A stretch of 64,000 nucleotides of DNA from an uncultured Winogradskyella sp. (GCF_947498345.1 NZ_CANMJY010000007.1:62001-126000), one strand, 5' to 3'. Numbered from the stretch's first letter, positions 7,943 through 16,688 are shown. The notes: generated by a model from the letters alone, not told the origin. Program-made: numbers and translations.

Positions 7943-10900
7943 TCGTCTTTTTAAAATACTCTTGAATCTTTTTCTTAAAATGATTCTGCAAAGGTAATGC
8001 TTGACGATTTAATATTTCGGTGGTGTTGAAGTATTGTTTAGCCGTAGGGATTTGATTAGAATTTACCTTGTCAAACTCCTTTTTGTTAGTCTCAGATTCA
8101 CGCTTAGTATCTTGACCCTGCATAAAGGTGGCGTTCTCAAGTTTCAACAACTGGTGTTGTAAGTCCATCATTTTTTGAAGCGTTTGATTAGTGAAACCGT
8201 AATTCAATAAATCAAGTTCGACTTCCTCCATTTGTTTAATGAGTTGTCCTGCAGACTCAATCTTTCCTTCTTTAGCCAAACGATCCTCTAAAGCTTGCCT
8301 TAATTGTTGTTGTTGTTGGTAAATTTTAAATAGCTCCGCGTTTTGTTCTTCATTTCCCCCTTCGCCATAACCATCATTTTTTTCGCCTTCTCCATCAGTT
8401 CCTTCACCTCCATTTTGACCATCCTTTCCGTTCTTTCCGTTCTTTCCTCCTTTTCCCTCACCTTTTTGATTTCCTTCTCCATTCTGGTTTCCATTGTTGC
8501 CATTTTGACCACCTTCTCCACCTTCTCCTTGTTGTTCGCCAGATTTTCCGTTTTCACCACCTTGCCCACTTTCACCTTCCTGACCTTTTTCGCCTTGTTC
8601 TCCCGGCTTATCACCATCTTTCCCTTCTTTACCATCCTTGCCTTGCTCCCCTGGTTTTTCTCCTTCGCCTTCTTTTCCTTCGTCACCCTCTTTTCCTTCC
8701 TCGCTTTTCTTAACGCCTTCTTCCATTTGCTTATTCAACTCTTCCTGACTCATAATGATATCTGGAAGTTGTTGTCCTCCACCACCACCTGATCCTGGCG
8801 AAGGGTTCATAGACATTTCCATATTATCTAATACATCGCTTAAGAAACTTGCTAATTCATTACTTGCTGTAATAGCATATTGCTGAGACGACACACCTTG
8901 GTATAGTCTGTTTTCTGTTAACTGACCCAAGGCCTTGTCAATATTGAAATAAACTTCAGTTATTTGCGAATTGACCTTCTCCGAGATCTTAGGCTGTCGC
9001 AGAGACAAGGCAAACAAACTATCATCGATATGTTCAAAGTGTTCTCTGAGATTGCTTTGCTCAATGATATACTTACCGTATTTATTATTATTAATGTCAA
9101 TCGCATCAAATGTGTTCATCAACTCTTCTTGATCAAAAGAATAGAGTAACAAATTCTCCAAAATCTGTCTAAGTGTATCGATATCTTCTGCCATTTGATT
9201 GCCTCCACCTCCGCCTCCAGACATCATCTGCTTCATCTTTTCACTCATCTGCTTCATTTTCTTAGCAGCTTTCTTTTGTTTTTCCTGAGCCTTCTCTTGT
9301 TGTTCCTGAGCTTCTTGAGGTTTCTGTTTTTCTTCGCTTTGTTCTTTTTTTTCTAAAGCTTCTTTGGCTTCTTTTTGATCAAACTTTACACCATCTTCTA
9401 AAAACTCGTCAACAGGTACTTTCATTGGTTTCTGAAGTCGTCGATCTTCTTGTTTCAGGTCTTCAATGTCTTTTTGGAGTTTCTCAAATTCCTTGTTTAA
9501 CTCCTCTTGCTTTTCTTTGGTATTCTCCTTTTCTTTGTTTGAAAGTTCTTCTTGCTTTTTAGAAAGCTCATCTAACTGATTGGCTATCTTCTCCGTTTTT
9601 TTCATTACATAGAAACGCTTTGTTAACTCTAAGAGTTGCTTCATACTACGTTTCTTGTTCTTGTTTTGCTTAGCTAACTCTTCAAGCTTTTGTGTAAACT
9701 CTTCTTTGTTGATCTTATCTTTTAATTCCTCGAGTTCTTCTAAAAGTTTTTCGTCCTTTTTAAGCTGTTCTTCGTTTTCTTTTAAGCGCTCTTTTAGATC
9801 TTCTTTAAACTGATCTTCCTTTTTCTCTTCTTGAAATTCTTCTAAATTATCCTGTAACTTCTTATTGAAGTTTTTCATCAACTGTTCTTGTTGTTTTTGA
9901 CGTTTTAAAAAGTCCTCGAACTTCTTCTTATCATTAAAATTAAGCTGCTGTTTTTCCTTTTGGGTTTTAGAAAATTCTTCTAACTTCTTGTCTTGTTCCT
10001 GAAGCTTTTCAAAAGTCTTTCCAATATCTTTTATCGTTTCGTTTTGCTCTTGTAGTTGCTTCTGCTCTTCTTCTTCTTTGGTGCGCTTTCTGTAGCTGAA
10101 CACACTACTTTTGGTGCGTTTGTAATTATGAATAACATCATTATCAAAGACTTCAAAATACAATTGATAGCTTACTCCTTCTTCGAGATTGAACTGATTC
10201 GGAAACGCACTTACAAATTCACTAAAGTTAGATTTTGAAACTGAAACAGGCTCAATAACCTTATTCGTTTCATCATCAACAGGGTAGTATACCAGATTCA
10301 ACTTTGTTAGTCCAAAATCGTCACTTGCCTGACCATAGAAATACAGGCTTTGCAGATCAATGGAGTCCTTTTGAACTTTAATATCTAGCTCTGGACTTAA
10401 ATCTTTAACCACACTGATGCTATAAGCTAAGTTTTCGTAGTCCTTAAGATTATCATTACTGGTAGAGATGCTATAATTATAATTTCTGTAAAGGCGTTTT
10501 GTAGCTTCAAAACCCCCGTCCTCATTTTGAGTGAACCTTAAGGTATCATGAGCATAAATATTTACTTCGCTTGTGGATTTAGTTAATGCCTTCCAGGTTA
10601 CTTTTGTTCCTTCTGGAATTACAGCTGAACCTGTGCTTTTCAGCACCTCATCTTGTTTTCTGGTATAAGACGGATAGTCTAAGACCATTTCAAAATTCAC
10701 TAGGTTTGGTGTATTAACCACTTCTATTTGATAGGTTTTAGAACTAACATCATTAGCCGTCAATGTAAATTCGATATTTTCTTTAGGCAAGTTAAATGTA
10801 TATTGAAATTCCCCTGGCGCTAATTGCTGCAAATAGTAGGATTGTCCATTGAACTGAATTTGTGCATTATCAGGAATAACATCACCTGCCGTAGACACAT

Positions 10901-11543
10901 TTAATTTAAAATCTTTGCCTTCTATAGCCTGAAGTGATTCGTTTAATACAAAAAACTGAAATGGTGCTGGTGGCTCGTAAGCCGTTTGATAATTCACCAC
11001 ACGCTCATAGCTATCGCTAAACCAATTTATTTTTCCTGTAACATAAGAAAACAGCAATATAATTATCGGAATTGCAGCATACTTTAAATACTTAGTGTTA
11101 GATTTAAAATTAATTGCTGATTTAAATGAAATTGGTTGCAGTTCTTGCGATTTCTGTTCAATACTTGCGATTAATAAATCGGATTGAGTTGGATTTTGAT
11201 TTAATTGAAGTATATTAAGCAATTTGTCATTAACCTCTGGAAAATGATTTCCAATTAATTTTGAAGCTGTTTCGTAGTTGATACCTTTCCTTAAATTGAA
11301 TAAATGCGCTAACGGAATTGCTATAAATTTGATAAATAAGCCTAGCTCAACAGTAATGAATGCCCAGAACAAAATAGTTCTGGCTGTTGGGTTTAGCCAA
11401 AGCATATATTCTACAAATAATGTCACCATGAAGTATAACAAGCCAATAGCGAAAAATAGTATTGCGCCCTTTAGCAATTCATTAGTGTAATATTTCTTAA
11501 TGAATTCCTGTAACTTGTTTTTTATAGCTTCAAAATTGCTCAT
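7935..11543 (-). CDS. Large DUF4175-family membrane protein with coiled coil and Gly-rich tail
   Basis: Function unknown; the family is found in Bacteroidota, commonly near ybeY/mnmG. Seen: three hydrophobic segments at about residues 23-50, 54-82 and 152-175, then a beta-rich extracytoplasmic-looking region to about 480. Residues about 486-800 are almost pure Glu/Lys/Gln and predicted coiled coil. A Gly-rich run GGGGGGN follows, then a helical segment around 800-900, and a low-complexity collagen-like Gly/Glu/Lys/Asn region at about 948-1066, before a more ordered C-terminus. 1202 residues. The gene starts the run DUF4175-ybeY-mnmG and diverges from alkB across an intergenic hairpin. Antisense open frames within it are composition artefacts. 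Confidence 0.8.
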   Translation of the reverse strand: MSNFEAIKNKLQEFIKKYYTNELLKGAILFFAIGLLYFMVTLFVEYMLWLNPTARTILFWAFITVELGLFIKFIAIPLAHLFNLRKGINYETASKLIGNHFPEVNDKLLNILQLNQNPTQSDLLIASIEQKSQELQPISFKSAINFKSNTKYLKYAAIPIIILLFSYVTGKINWFSDSYERVVNYQTAYEPPAPFQFFVLNESLQAIEGKDFKLNVSTAGDVIPDNAQIQFNGQSYYLQQLAPGEFQYTFNLPKENIEFTLTANDVSSKTYQIEVVNTPNLVNFEMVLDYPSYTRKQDEVLKSTGSAVIPEGTKVTWKALTKSTSEVNIYAHDTLRFTQNEDGGFEATKRLYRNYNYSISTSNDNLKDYENLAYSISVVKDLSPELDIKVQKDSIDLQSLYFYGQASDDFGLTKLNLVYYPVDDETNKVIEPVSVSKSNFSEFVSAFPNQFNLEEGVSYQLYFEVFDNDVIHNYKRTKSSVFSYRKRTKEEEEQKQLQEQNETIKDIGKTFEKLQEQDKKLEEFSKTQKEKQQLNFNDKKKFEDFLKRQKQQEQLMKNFNKKLQDNLEEFQEEKKEDQFKEDLKERLKENEEQLKKDEKLLEELEELKDKINKEEFTQKLEELAKQNKNKKRSMKQLLELTKRFYVMKKTEKIANQLDELSKKQEELSNKEKENTKEKQEELNKEFEKLQKDIEDLKQEDRRLQKPMKVPVDEFLEDGVKFDQKEAKEALEKKEQSEEKQKPQEAQEQQEKAQEKQKKAAKKMKQMSEKMKQMMSGGGGGGNQMAEDIDTLRQILENLLLYSFDQEELMNTFDAIDINNNKYGKYIIEQSNLREHFEHIDDSLFALSLRQPKISEKVNSQITEVYFNIDKALGQLTENRLYQGVSSQQYAITASNELASFLSDVLDNMEMSMNPSPGSGGGGGQQLPDIIMSQEELNKQMEEGVKKSEEGKEGDEGKEGEGEKPGEQGKDGKEGKDGDKPGEQGEKGQEGESGQGGENGKSGEQQGEGGEGGQNGNNGNQNGEGNQKGEGKGGKNGKNGKDGQNGGEGTDGEGEKNDGYGEGGNEEQNAELFKIYQQQQQLRQALEDRLAKEGKIESAGQLIKQMEEVELDLLNYGFTNQTLQKMMDLQHQLLKLENATFMQGQDTKRESETNKKEFDKVNSNQIPTAKQYFNTTEILNRQALPLQNHFKKKIQEYFKKTND

Positions 11544-11561
11544 GTCTTATTCTAACTGACT

Positions 11562-11590
11562 AATCTACAATTTTATTTTAATTGTAGATT
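11562..11590. promoter_or_regulatory. 11-bp perfect inverted repeat in the divergent alkB/DUF4175 promoter region
   Basis: AATCTACAATT (11562-11572) and AATTGTAGATT (11580-11590) are separated by 7 nt and form a perfect dyad. It ends 3 nt upstream of the alkB -7 box, covering the spacer and -33 zone, which is the position expected of an operator. It could alternatively be only a structural hairpin. Regulator unknown. Confidence 0.5.
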
Positions 11591-11593
11591 CCT

Positions 11594-11601
11594 TAAATTT
11601 G
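11594..11601 (+). promoter_or_regulatory. -7 box of alkB
   Basis: TAAATTTG fits TAnnTTTG and lies 36 nt before the first ATG. There is no recognisable TTTG -33 because the inverted repeat occupies that position, consistent with a promoter needing activation or subject to repression. Confidence 0.45.
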
Positions 11602-11637
11602 GTAAGATTCTGTTAATTTAGAGACTTTAACTGTTAA

Positions 11638-12696
11638 ATGCAGTCTCAAAACATGAAAGATATTAAATATTTAGCGGCATTCTCAATTCCTGTAATGGCA
11701 TTCTTTGGGTTATACCTTAAGGGCTATTGGGTTTGGGCTACGCCAATTTTTGCCTTTGTGTGTATTCCAATTCTTGAATTAATTTTTCCTGTTGATACAG
11801 AAAATCTTCAACCCGAAGAAGTCGATAATAAACTAAAGCGCAAAATATTTGATTGGTTACTATACCTTAATTTGCCTGTAGTTTTTGGATTGGTTCTTTA
11901 TGCATTAGCTTTGGTTTCTAACCAAACCATAGAAACTTATGAATTTGTTGGGTTAATCTTTTCTATTGGTATTGTTCTTGGTGTTAATGGTATTAATGTG
12001 GGGCATGAATTGGGGCACAGACAAACCACCAATGAGCGTTTTATTGGTAAGCTCTTGCTTCTACCCTCATTCTACATGCATTTTTATATAGAACATAATT
12101 TTGGGCATCATTTGCATGCTGCCACGCCTGAAGATGCTGCAACAGCAAGGTATAATCAATCTGTATATTCTTTTTGGTTGACCTCAACGATACGACAATA
12201 TTTTAGTGCTTGGCGTATTCAAAGACAATTGTTGAGTAACAACAACTTGTCATTTTTATCTTTTAAGAACGATATGTTCTGGTATATCGTTTTCCAAACA
12301 GTATACCTCATTGTAATTGCCATGCTATTAGGGACATCTGCATTGCTTTTTGCGTTTTTTGCAGGAATAGTTGGCTTTATTCTCCTTGAAACTGTAAATT
12401 ATATAGAGCATTATGGTTTATTGCGCTTAAAAACCAAGTCTGGTCGTTATGAGCGTGTTAAGGAGGTGCACTCTTGGAATTCAAACCATGTGATTGGAAG
12501 AATCGTTTTGTATGAACTTACCAGACATAGTGATCACCACTATAAATCTTCAAAGAAATACCAAATTTTAGATTGCCATGATGAAAGTCCGCAAATGCCT
12601 TTTGGGTATCCTACTTCTATGGTACTTTCTATGATTCCGCCATTATGGTTTAAGATTATGAATAAGCGTGTGCCCAAGGAAATGATTACATCTTAA
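11638..12696 (+). CDS. alkB: AlkB-type membrane non-haem diiron alkane monooxygenase
   Basis: Integral membrane hydroxylase that oxidises the terminal carbon of medium-chain alkanes, with electrons from rubredoxin. Seen: His box HELGH at 123-127, EHNFGHHLH at 152-160, the AlkB signature NYIEHYG at 254-260 and RHSDHH at 296-301, spread between hydrophobic pairs of helices (about 10-45, 75-110, 215-255). The segment ATPEDAATAR after box 2 also fits AlkB rather than fatty-acid desaturases. 352 residues. MKDIKYLAAF (ATG at 11653) is an alternative start. No rubredoxin or fatty-alcohol dehydrogenase gene is adjacent. The substrate is inferred from family; related enzymes hydroxylate other lipids. 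Confidence 0.88.
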   Translation: MQSQNMKDIKYLAAFSIPVMAFFGLYLKGYWVWATPIFAFVCIPILELIFPVDTENLQPEEVDNKLKRKIFDWLLYLNLPVVFGLVLYALALVSNQTIETYEFVGLIFSIGIVLGVNGINVGHELGHRQTTNERFIGKLLLLPSFYMHFYIEHNFGHHLHAATPEDAATARYNQSVYSFWLTSTIRQYFSAWRIQRQLLSNNNLSFLSFKNDMFWYIVFQTVYLIVIAMLLGTSALLFAFFAGIVGFILLETVNYIEHYGLLRLKTKSGRYERVKEVHSWNSNHVIGRIVLYELTRHSDHHYKSSKKYQILDCHDESPQMPFGYPTSMVLSMIPPLWFKIMNKRVPKEMITS

Positions 12697-12708
12697 AGAT
12701 TTATTTGC

Positions 12709-12739
12709 TTTGCTGTAAAATCTTATCGGACTATCTTTG
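12709..12739 (+). promoter_or_regulatory. gltX promoter
   Basis: TTTG at 12709-12712, 19-nt spacer, then TATCTTTG at 12732-12739: a textbook Bacteroidota promoter. It predicts a leader of about 80 nt before the gltX ATG, containing the interspersed repeat and a perfect hairpin. Confidence 0.7.
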
Positions 12740-12755
12740 CATTTTAATTTAGGAT

Positions 12756-12778
12756 CCTGAAACAAGTTCAGGGTGACA
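12756..12778. repeat. Short interspersed intergenic repeat, copy 2
   Basis: CCTGAA / TTCAGG (12756-12761 and 12767-12772) form a perfect 6-bp stem around ACAAG, followed by GTGACA. The right end TCAGGGTGACAG resembles that of the repeat at 5506-5532. It lies inside the predicted 5' leader of gltX. Confidence 0.6.
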
Positions 12779-12789
12779 GTGTGAATGAT

Positions 12790-12810
12790 TTTTAACGCAA
12801 AGCGTTAAAA
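12790..12810. repeat. Perfect 9-bp hairpin in gltX leader
   Basis: TTTTAACGC (12790-12798), loop AAA, GCGTTAAAA (12802-12810). It lies 15 nt before the gltX start codon. It could terminate alkB transcripts, although the following bases (GGTTTATTTT) are only a weak T run. It could also shape access to the gltX start site. Confidence 0.6.
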
Positions 12811-12825
12811 GGTTTATTTTAAATT

Positions 12826-14343
12826 ATGTCTAAAAATGTGCGTGTGCGTTTTGCGCCAAGTCCAACAGGACCTTTACATATTGGTGGTGTGAGAACCGCC
12901 TTATTCAACTATTTATTTGCTAAAAACCATGGTGGTGATTTTGTGCTTCGTATTGAAGACACAGATCAAAACCGTTACGTTGAAGGCGCTGAAGACTATA
13001 TCGTAGAAGCTCTGAATTGGTGCGGTATTCCTTTTGACGAAGGCCCAGGAAAAAACGAAAAGTTTGGACCCTATAGACAAAGTGAACGTAAGCACCTGTA
13101 TAAACAATATGCGGATCAACTCATTAATGAAGGAAAAGCCTACTATGCTTTTGACACAGCAGAAGAATTAGACGCTCACAGAAAGCAGCATGAGGAAGAA
13201 AAAAAGACGTTTATTTACAATTGGCATAATCGTGAGAAAGGACGTTTAGTTAATTCCTTAGTGCTGCCCGAGGAAGAAACCAAAGCAAAAATTGATGCTG
13301 GAGAACATTACGTGGTACGCTTTAAATCTCCACAAGATCAGACATTACACCTCAAAGATATTATTCGCGGTGATATTTCTATAGACACTAATGTGCTAGA
13401 CGATAAAATCTTATTTAAAAGTGATGGTATGCCCACCTATCACTTGGCAAATATTGTTGATGACCATTTAATGGAAATTACGCATGTAATTCGTGGTGAA
13501 GAATGGTTACCGTCTTTAGCTTTACATCAATTGCTTTACGATGCTTTTAGCTGGGAAGCACCTCAATTTGCACACTTACCTTTAATCTTAAAACCAACAG
13601 GGAAAGGTAAGTTGAGTAAGCGCGATGGAGATAAATTAGGTTTCCCTGTGTTTCCATTGGTTTGGACAGACCCAAAAACCAATGAAGTTTCTAGAGGATA
13701 CAAAGAAGATGGTTATTTCTCTGAAGCTGTAGTTAACTTCTTAGCTTTTTTGGGTTGGAATCCTGGTACCGAGCAAGAAATATTTGACTTAGAGCAACTT
13801 ATTAATGATTTTGACTTAGAGCGCGTTAATAAAGCTGGTGCTCGTTTTGATCCTGATAAAACCAAGTGGTTTAATCATCATTATATGCAACAACAATTAG
13901 ATCTAGATTTGGCAAAACAATTCCAATCCATACGACCAGAATTAAAAGATATTGACCTCAATTACATGGCATTAGTCATTGGTTTGATTAAGGAACGCGC
14001 TACGTTTGTTGGTGATTTCTGGGACTTAAGTCATTTTTTCTTTACGGCGCCAAAATCTTATGATGAAAAATCCTCTAAAAAAGCTATAAAAGAAAGTACT
14101 CCCGATATCCTTAATAACGTTGCTGAGCTTGTAAGTTCTACAAATCCATTTACTACAGAAAGTCTTCAAGCTAATATTAAAGGCTGGATAACAACTAATA
14201 ACATTGGTTTTGGAAAGGTAATGATGCCGTTACGTTTAGCCTTAGTCGGTGCTTTGCAAGGACCTGATGTATTTGATATTATGTATATGATTGGCGAGGA
14301 TGAAACGATTAAGCGCATTGAAGCTTTAGTAAAAACTATTTAA
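12826..14343 (+). CDS. gltX: Glutamyl-tRNA synthetase
   Basis: Charges tRNA-Glu with glutamate in the cytosol. Seen: class I signature PSPTGPLHIGGVRTALFNYL at residues 11-30, the RIEDTDQNRY motif, HVIRGEEWLPSLALH, and the KMSKS-type loop KGKLSKRDGDK near 260. The C-terminal anticodon-binding region ends in MPLRLALVGALQGPDVFDIMYMIGEDE, typical of discriminating bacterial GluRS. 505 residues is normal. Since glnS is also in this window, the organism makes Gln-tRNA directly, so a discriminating GluRS is expected. The last 4 nt overlap the end of the converging outer-membrane protein gene. Confidence 0.97.
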   Translation: MSKNVRVRFAPSPTGPLHIGGVRTALFNYLFAKNHGGDFVLRIEDTDQNRYVEGAEDYIVEALNWCGIPFDEGPGKNEKFGPYRQSERKHLYKQYADQLINEGKAYYAFDTAEELDAHRKQHEEEKKTFIYNWHNREKGRLVNSLVLPEEETKAKIDAGEHYVVRFKSPQDQTLHLKDIIRGDISIDTNVLDDKILFKSDGMPTYHLANIVDDHLMEITHVIRGEEWLPSLALHQLLYDAFSWEAPQFAHLPLILKPTGKGKLSKRDGDKLGFPVFPLVWTDPKTNEVSRGYKEDGYFSEAVVNFLAFLGWNPGTEQEIFDLEQLINDFDLERVNKAGARFDPDKTKWFNHHYMQQQLDLDLAKQFQSIRPELKDIDLNYMALVIGLIKERATFVGDFWDLSHFFFTAPKSYDEKSSKKAIKESTPDILNNVAELVSSTNPFTTESLQANIKGWITTNNIGFGKVMMPLRLALVGALQGPDVFDIMYMIGEDETIKRIEALVKTI

Positions 14344-15020
14344 AACGTCACTATAGCGGTAAAAGCAATTAAAGACTGGTTTCCCTTAAACTTATCATCG
14401 TTTGTGCCAACATTTAAATCTTGGTCGTTTAAGTTTCCTAATATATTAGTGAAACCATAAACGTATTGCGCTCTTAGTCTAAACGCACCAAAACCTGCAG
14501 ATAAACCAACAGCTCCATTGACATTAAAATTAGATATTTCCGTAATATCTTCAGTAAAAAGATTATCGTAATTAGTAACCAAAAAGCCTTCTTTAGAGTC
14601 CTCTTTTAGTTCTAAATCACTATTGTATTGTAGCATTGGCCCAACATCTAAAGTCACATTGTTACCAATAAGTTTAGCGTGAAGTAAAAATGATATTTGA
14701 GCCGTAAACATCTTATATTCAATATACTCTTGTCTTGCTGTGGCGGGAGTTTCCCCAAGTATATCAACATTATTTTCAGAAAGCTGAATGTTATAGCTTA
14801 CATTATACCATTTGTGCGGAATATCTACTGAAGCCGTTAAGCCACCTATATAACCCGTGTTACTTTTGGTTTTAAAGTTATCGGTGATAATATCAAACTG
14901 GGTAATTCCGCCTTGTATACCTATACCATTTTTTATAGCATAGCGTCTGTGCTGTGCTTGGCAAATTGTAACAAAAGCCATACAAATAGCTACTAATAAG
15001 AAGTGTTTTGTTTTTTTCAT
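14340..15020 (-). CDS. Outer-membrane beta-barrel protein (PorT/OmpW-like size)
   Basis: Predicted outer-membrane barrel of unknown role. Seen: an N-terminal signal peptide cleaved after AICMAFVTICQAQ, then alternating hydrophobic/polar strands with aromatic ends (GIGIQGGITQFDI, GYIGGLTASVDI, AQISFLLHAKL, GFGAFRLRAQYVYGF) and the terminal strand QSLIAFTAIVTF ending in Phe, as expected for BAM-dependent insertion. 226 residues suits 8-10 strands. It converges on gltX, and the two stop codons overlap by 4 nt without room for an independent terminator. No family motif names its function. Confidence 0.75.
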   Translation of the reverse strand: MKKTKHFLLVAICMAFVTICQAQHRRYAIKNGIGIQGGITQFDIITDNFKTKSNTGYIGGLTASVDIPHKWYNVSYNIQLSENNVDILGETPATARQEYIEYKMFTAQISFLLHAKLIGNNVTLDVGPMLQYNSDLELKEDSKEGFLVTNYDNLFTEDITEISNFNVNGAVGLSAGFGAFRLRAQYVYGFTNILGNLNDQDLNVGTNDDKFKGNQSLIAFTAIVTF

Positions 15021-15103
15021 ACGATTTTGGAGCTGAATAGGACAAACCTAAGTAAAATTATTTACATTTAATATTTCATATTCACTAACCTAAAAAACTT
15101 GTT

Positions 15104-16042
15104 ATGGGTCAATTTATTTTTATTCCGATTATATTCTTTGGATTAATCGTTTTAATTTCAGCATTTTTTATTGTTAAACAGCAGACCGCTGCTATTATAG
15201 AACGCTTTGGTAAGTTTCAAAGTATTCGTCATTCTGGTTTACAACTAAAAATTCCTCTTGTAGATCGCATTGCAGGGAAATTAAGTCTTAAAATTCAACA
15301 GTTAGATGTTATTATAGAAACTAAAACATTGGATGATGTTTTTGTACGTTTAAAAGTATCAGTTCAGTATAAAGTCATCCGCGATAAGGTTTACGATGCC
15401 TTTTATAAACTCGATTATCCGCACGATCAAATCACCTCCTATGTATTTGATGTAGTACGTGCTGAAGTTCCAAAAATGAAATTGGACGATGTCTTTGTTC
15501 GTAAAGATGATATTGCTATTGCAGTAAAATCTGAACTTAATGATGCTATGATGGAATACGGTTACGATATTATTAAAACGCTTGTAACCGATATTGATCC
15601 TGATTCTCAGGTAAAAGCAGCCATGAATCGTATTAATGCCTCTGAGCGCGAAAAAATCGCGGCACAGTTTGAAGGTGATGCAGCGCGTATTCTTATTGTT
15701 GAAAAAGCTAAGGCTGAAGCAGAAAGTAAGCGTTTACAAGGTCAGGGTATTGCCGACCAAAGGCGAGAAATTGCTCGTGGACTTGAGGAGTCCGTTGAAG
15801 TATTAAATAAGGTTGGCATTAACTCACAGGAAGCCTCTGCATTAATTGTTGTAACACAGCACTATGATACTTTACAAGCTATTGGTGGAGAAACTAATAG
15901 TAACCTTATCTTATTGCCAAACTCACCACAAGCAGGTAGTAACATGCTGAATGATATGGTCGCTAGTTTTACAGCTAGTAATCAGATTGGTGAAGCTATG
16001 AAGAATGCGGCTAGTAACAGTAAAAAGAAAGGTGAAGAATAA
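15104..16042 (+). CDS. SPFH/band-7 membrane protein (slipin/stomatin-like)
   Basis: Membrane-anchored scaffold of the SPFH family, thought to organise membrane microdomains or modulate proteases. Seen: one N-terminal transmembrane helix (residues 3-24, IFIPIIFFGLIVLISAFFIV), then the band-7 core beginning QQTAAIIERFGKFQSIRHSGLQLKIP, with SLKIQQLDVIIETKTLDDVFVRLKVSVQYK and TDIDPDSQVKAAMNRINASEREK. An Ala/Glu-rich helix follows (AKAEAESKRLQGQGIADQRREIARG) that drives oligomerisation. 312 residues. No NfeD partner is adjacent. The cellular role in this organism is not evident. Confidence 0.88.
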   Translation: MGQFIFIPIIFFGLIVLISAFFIVKQQTAAIIERFGKFQSIRHSGLQLKIPLVDRIAGKLSLKIQQLDVIIETKTLDDVFVRLKVSVQYKVIRDKVYDAFYKLDYPHDQITSYVFDVVRAEVPKMKLDDVFVRKDDIAIAVKSELNDAMMEYGYDIIKTLVTDIDPDSQVKAAMNRINASEREKIAAQFEGDAARILIVEKAKAEAESKRLQGQGIADQRREIARGLEESVEVLNKVGINSQEASALIVVTQHYDTLQAIGGETNSNLILLPNSPQAGSNMLNDMVASFTASNQIGEAMKNAASNSKKKGEE

Positions 16043-16088
16043 TTATAATAAAACCCAAAACACAATGTGTTTTGGGTTTTATTATAAT
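16042..16088. terminator. Bidirectional terminator, perfect 23-bp stem
   Basis: Arms 16042-16064 and 16066-16088 are exact reverse complements around a single central A, with GC-rich core AACCCAAAACACA and A/T-rich outer ends. It starts at the last base of the SPFH stop codon and ends 9 nt before the stop of the converging DUF1761 gene, so it serves both. Confidence 0.88.
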
Positions 16089-16097
16089 CTAATACTA

Positions 16098-16586
16098 TTA
16101 GAGCCCACAAAGAAGAGCTCCCATAACAGCTAAGGTTACAATCCAATAACCAGCATTAACAAAAATGTATTTAGCGCTTTTACGTTCAAATAAGGCGATA
16201 GTTCCAATAATAGGTAAAGCTCCCGCAACACCAAATATGGTACCATGTAAAGCACCATGTTTAAATGACCTAAAGTCATTTCCATAATCTGCCATAAAAG
16301 CCTCGAAAGATGCCTTTGCGTTCTCAGGATCTCCTCCTATCATACCAAAAGCCCCCCATTGATGATTTGTAAATTGCATTAACAAAAATGCTAATAAAGC
16401 AGAAAATACTAGTGATAGACCAAAGATAATAGCCATATTTCCACTTTTCATTTTTTCTTCGGTCATCCCAGACTCTCGAAGCCATAAATTTCCAAAACCA
16501 ATTTTTGGGTTATACCAAATTGCACCTATAATTAAGGCTGCTACTGCTGCTATAGGTATAGCAATTGGGTTAATGGGTAATTCCAT
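16098..16586 (-). CDS. DUF1761 family small integral membrane protein
   Basis: Function unknown. Seen: four hydrophobic segments in 162 residues (about 5-26 with IAAVAALIIGAIWYNPKIGFG, 50-72, 108-130, 140-160). The WYNPKIGFGNLWLRESGMTEEKM segment after the first helix is the recognisable DUF1761 signature. A duplicated helix-hairpin arrangement is likely. It stands alone, facing the SPFH gene across a strong terminator, and ends in a hydrophobic helix with a Cys-Gly tail. Confidence 0.8.
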   Translation of the reverse strand: MELPINPIAIPIAAVAALIIGAIWYNPKIGFGNLWLRESGMTEEKMKSGNMAIIFGLSLVFSALLAFLLMQFTNHQWGAFGMIGGDPENAKASFEAFMADYGNDFRSFKHGALHGTIFGVAGALPIIGTIALFERKSAKYIFVNAGYWIVTLAVMGALLCGL

Positions 16587-16623
16587 AATGTAATGATTTA
16601 TAGTTAGTATGATTTAAAAGTAC

Positions 16624-16656
16624 AAAAAAACCTCTAAGTAAATTATTTAGAGGTTT
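16624..16656 (-). terminator. Terminator of the 169-residue secreted protein gene
   Basis: On the minus strand AAACCTCTAA (16647-16656) and TTAGAGGTTT (16628-16637) pair perfectly (10 bp, 9-nt loop) and are followed by TTTT at 16624-16627, a classic intrinsic terminator 33 nt past the stop at 16689. Confidence 0.8.
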
Positions 16657-16688
16657 ATCCACTATACTTTAAAAACTTAATACAGCTA

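Noticed and set aside
8343-8792. Open frames on both strands across the Gly/Glu/Lys-rich part of the DUF4175 gene
   Set aside because: They are composition shadows of low-complexity codons (GGN, GAN, AAN); no start context or family resemblance.
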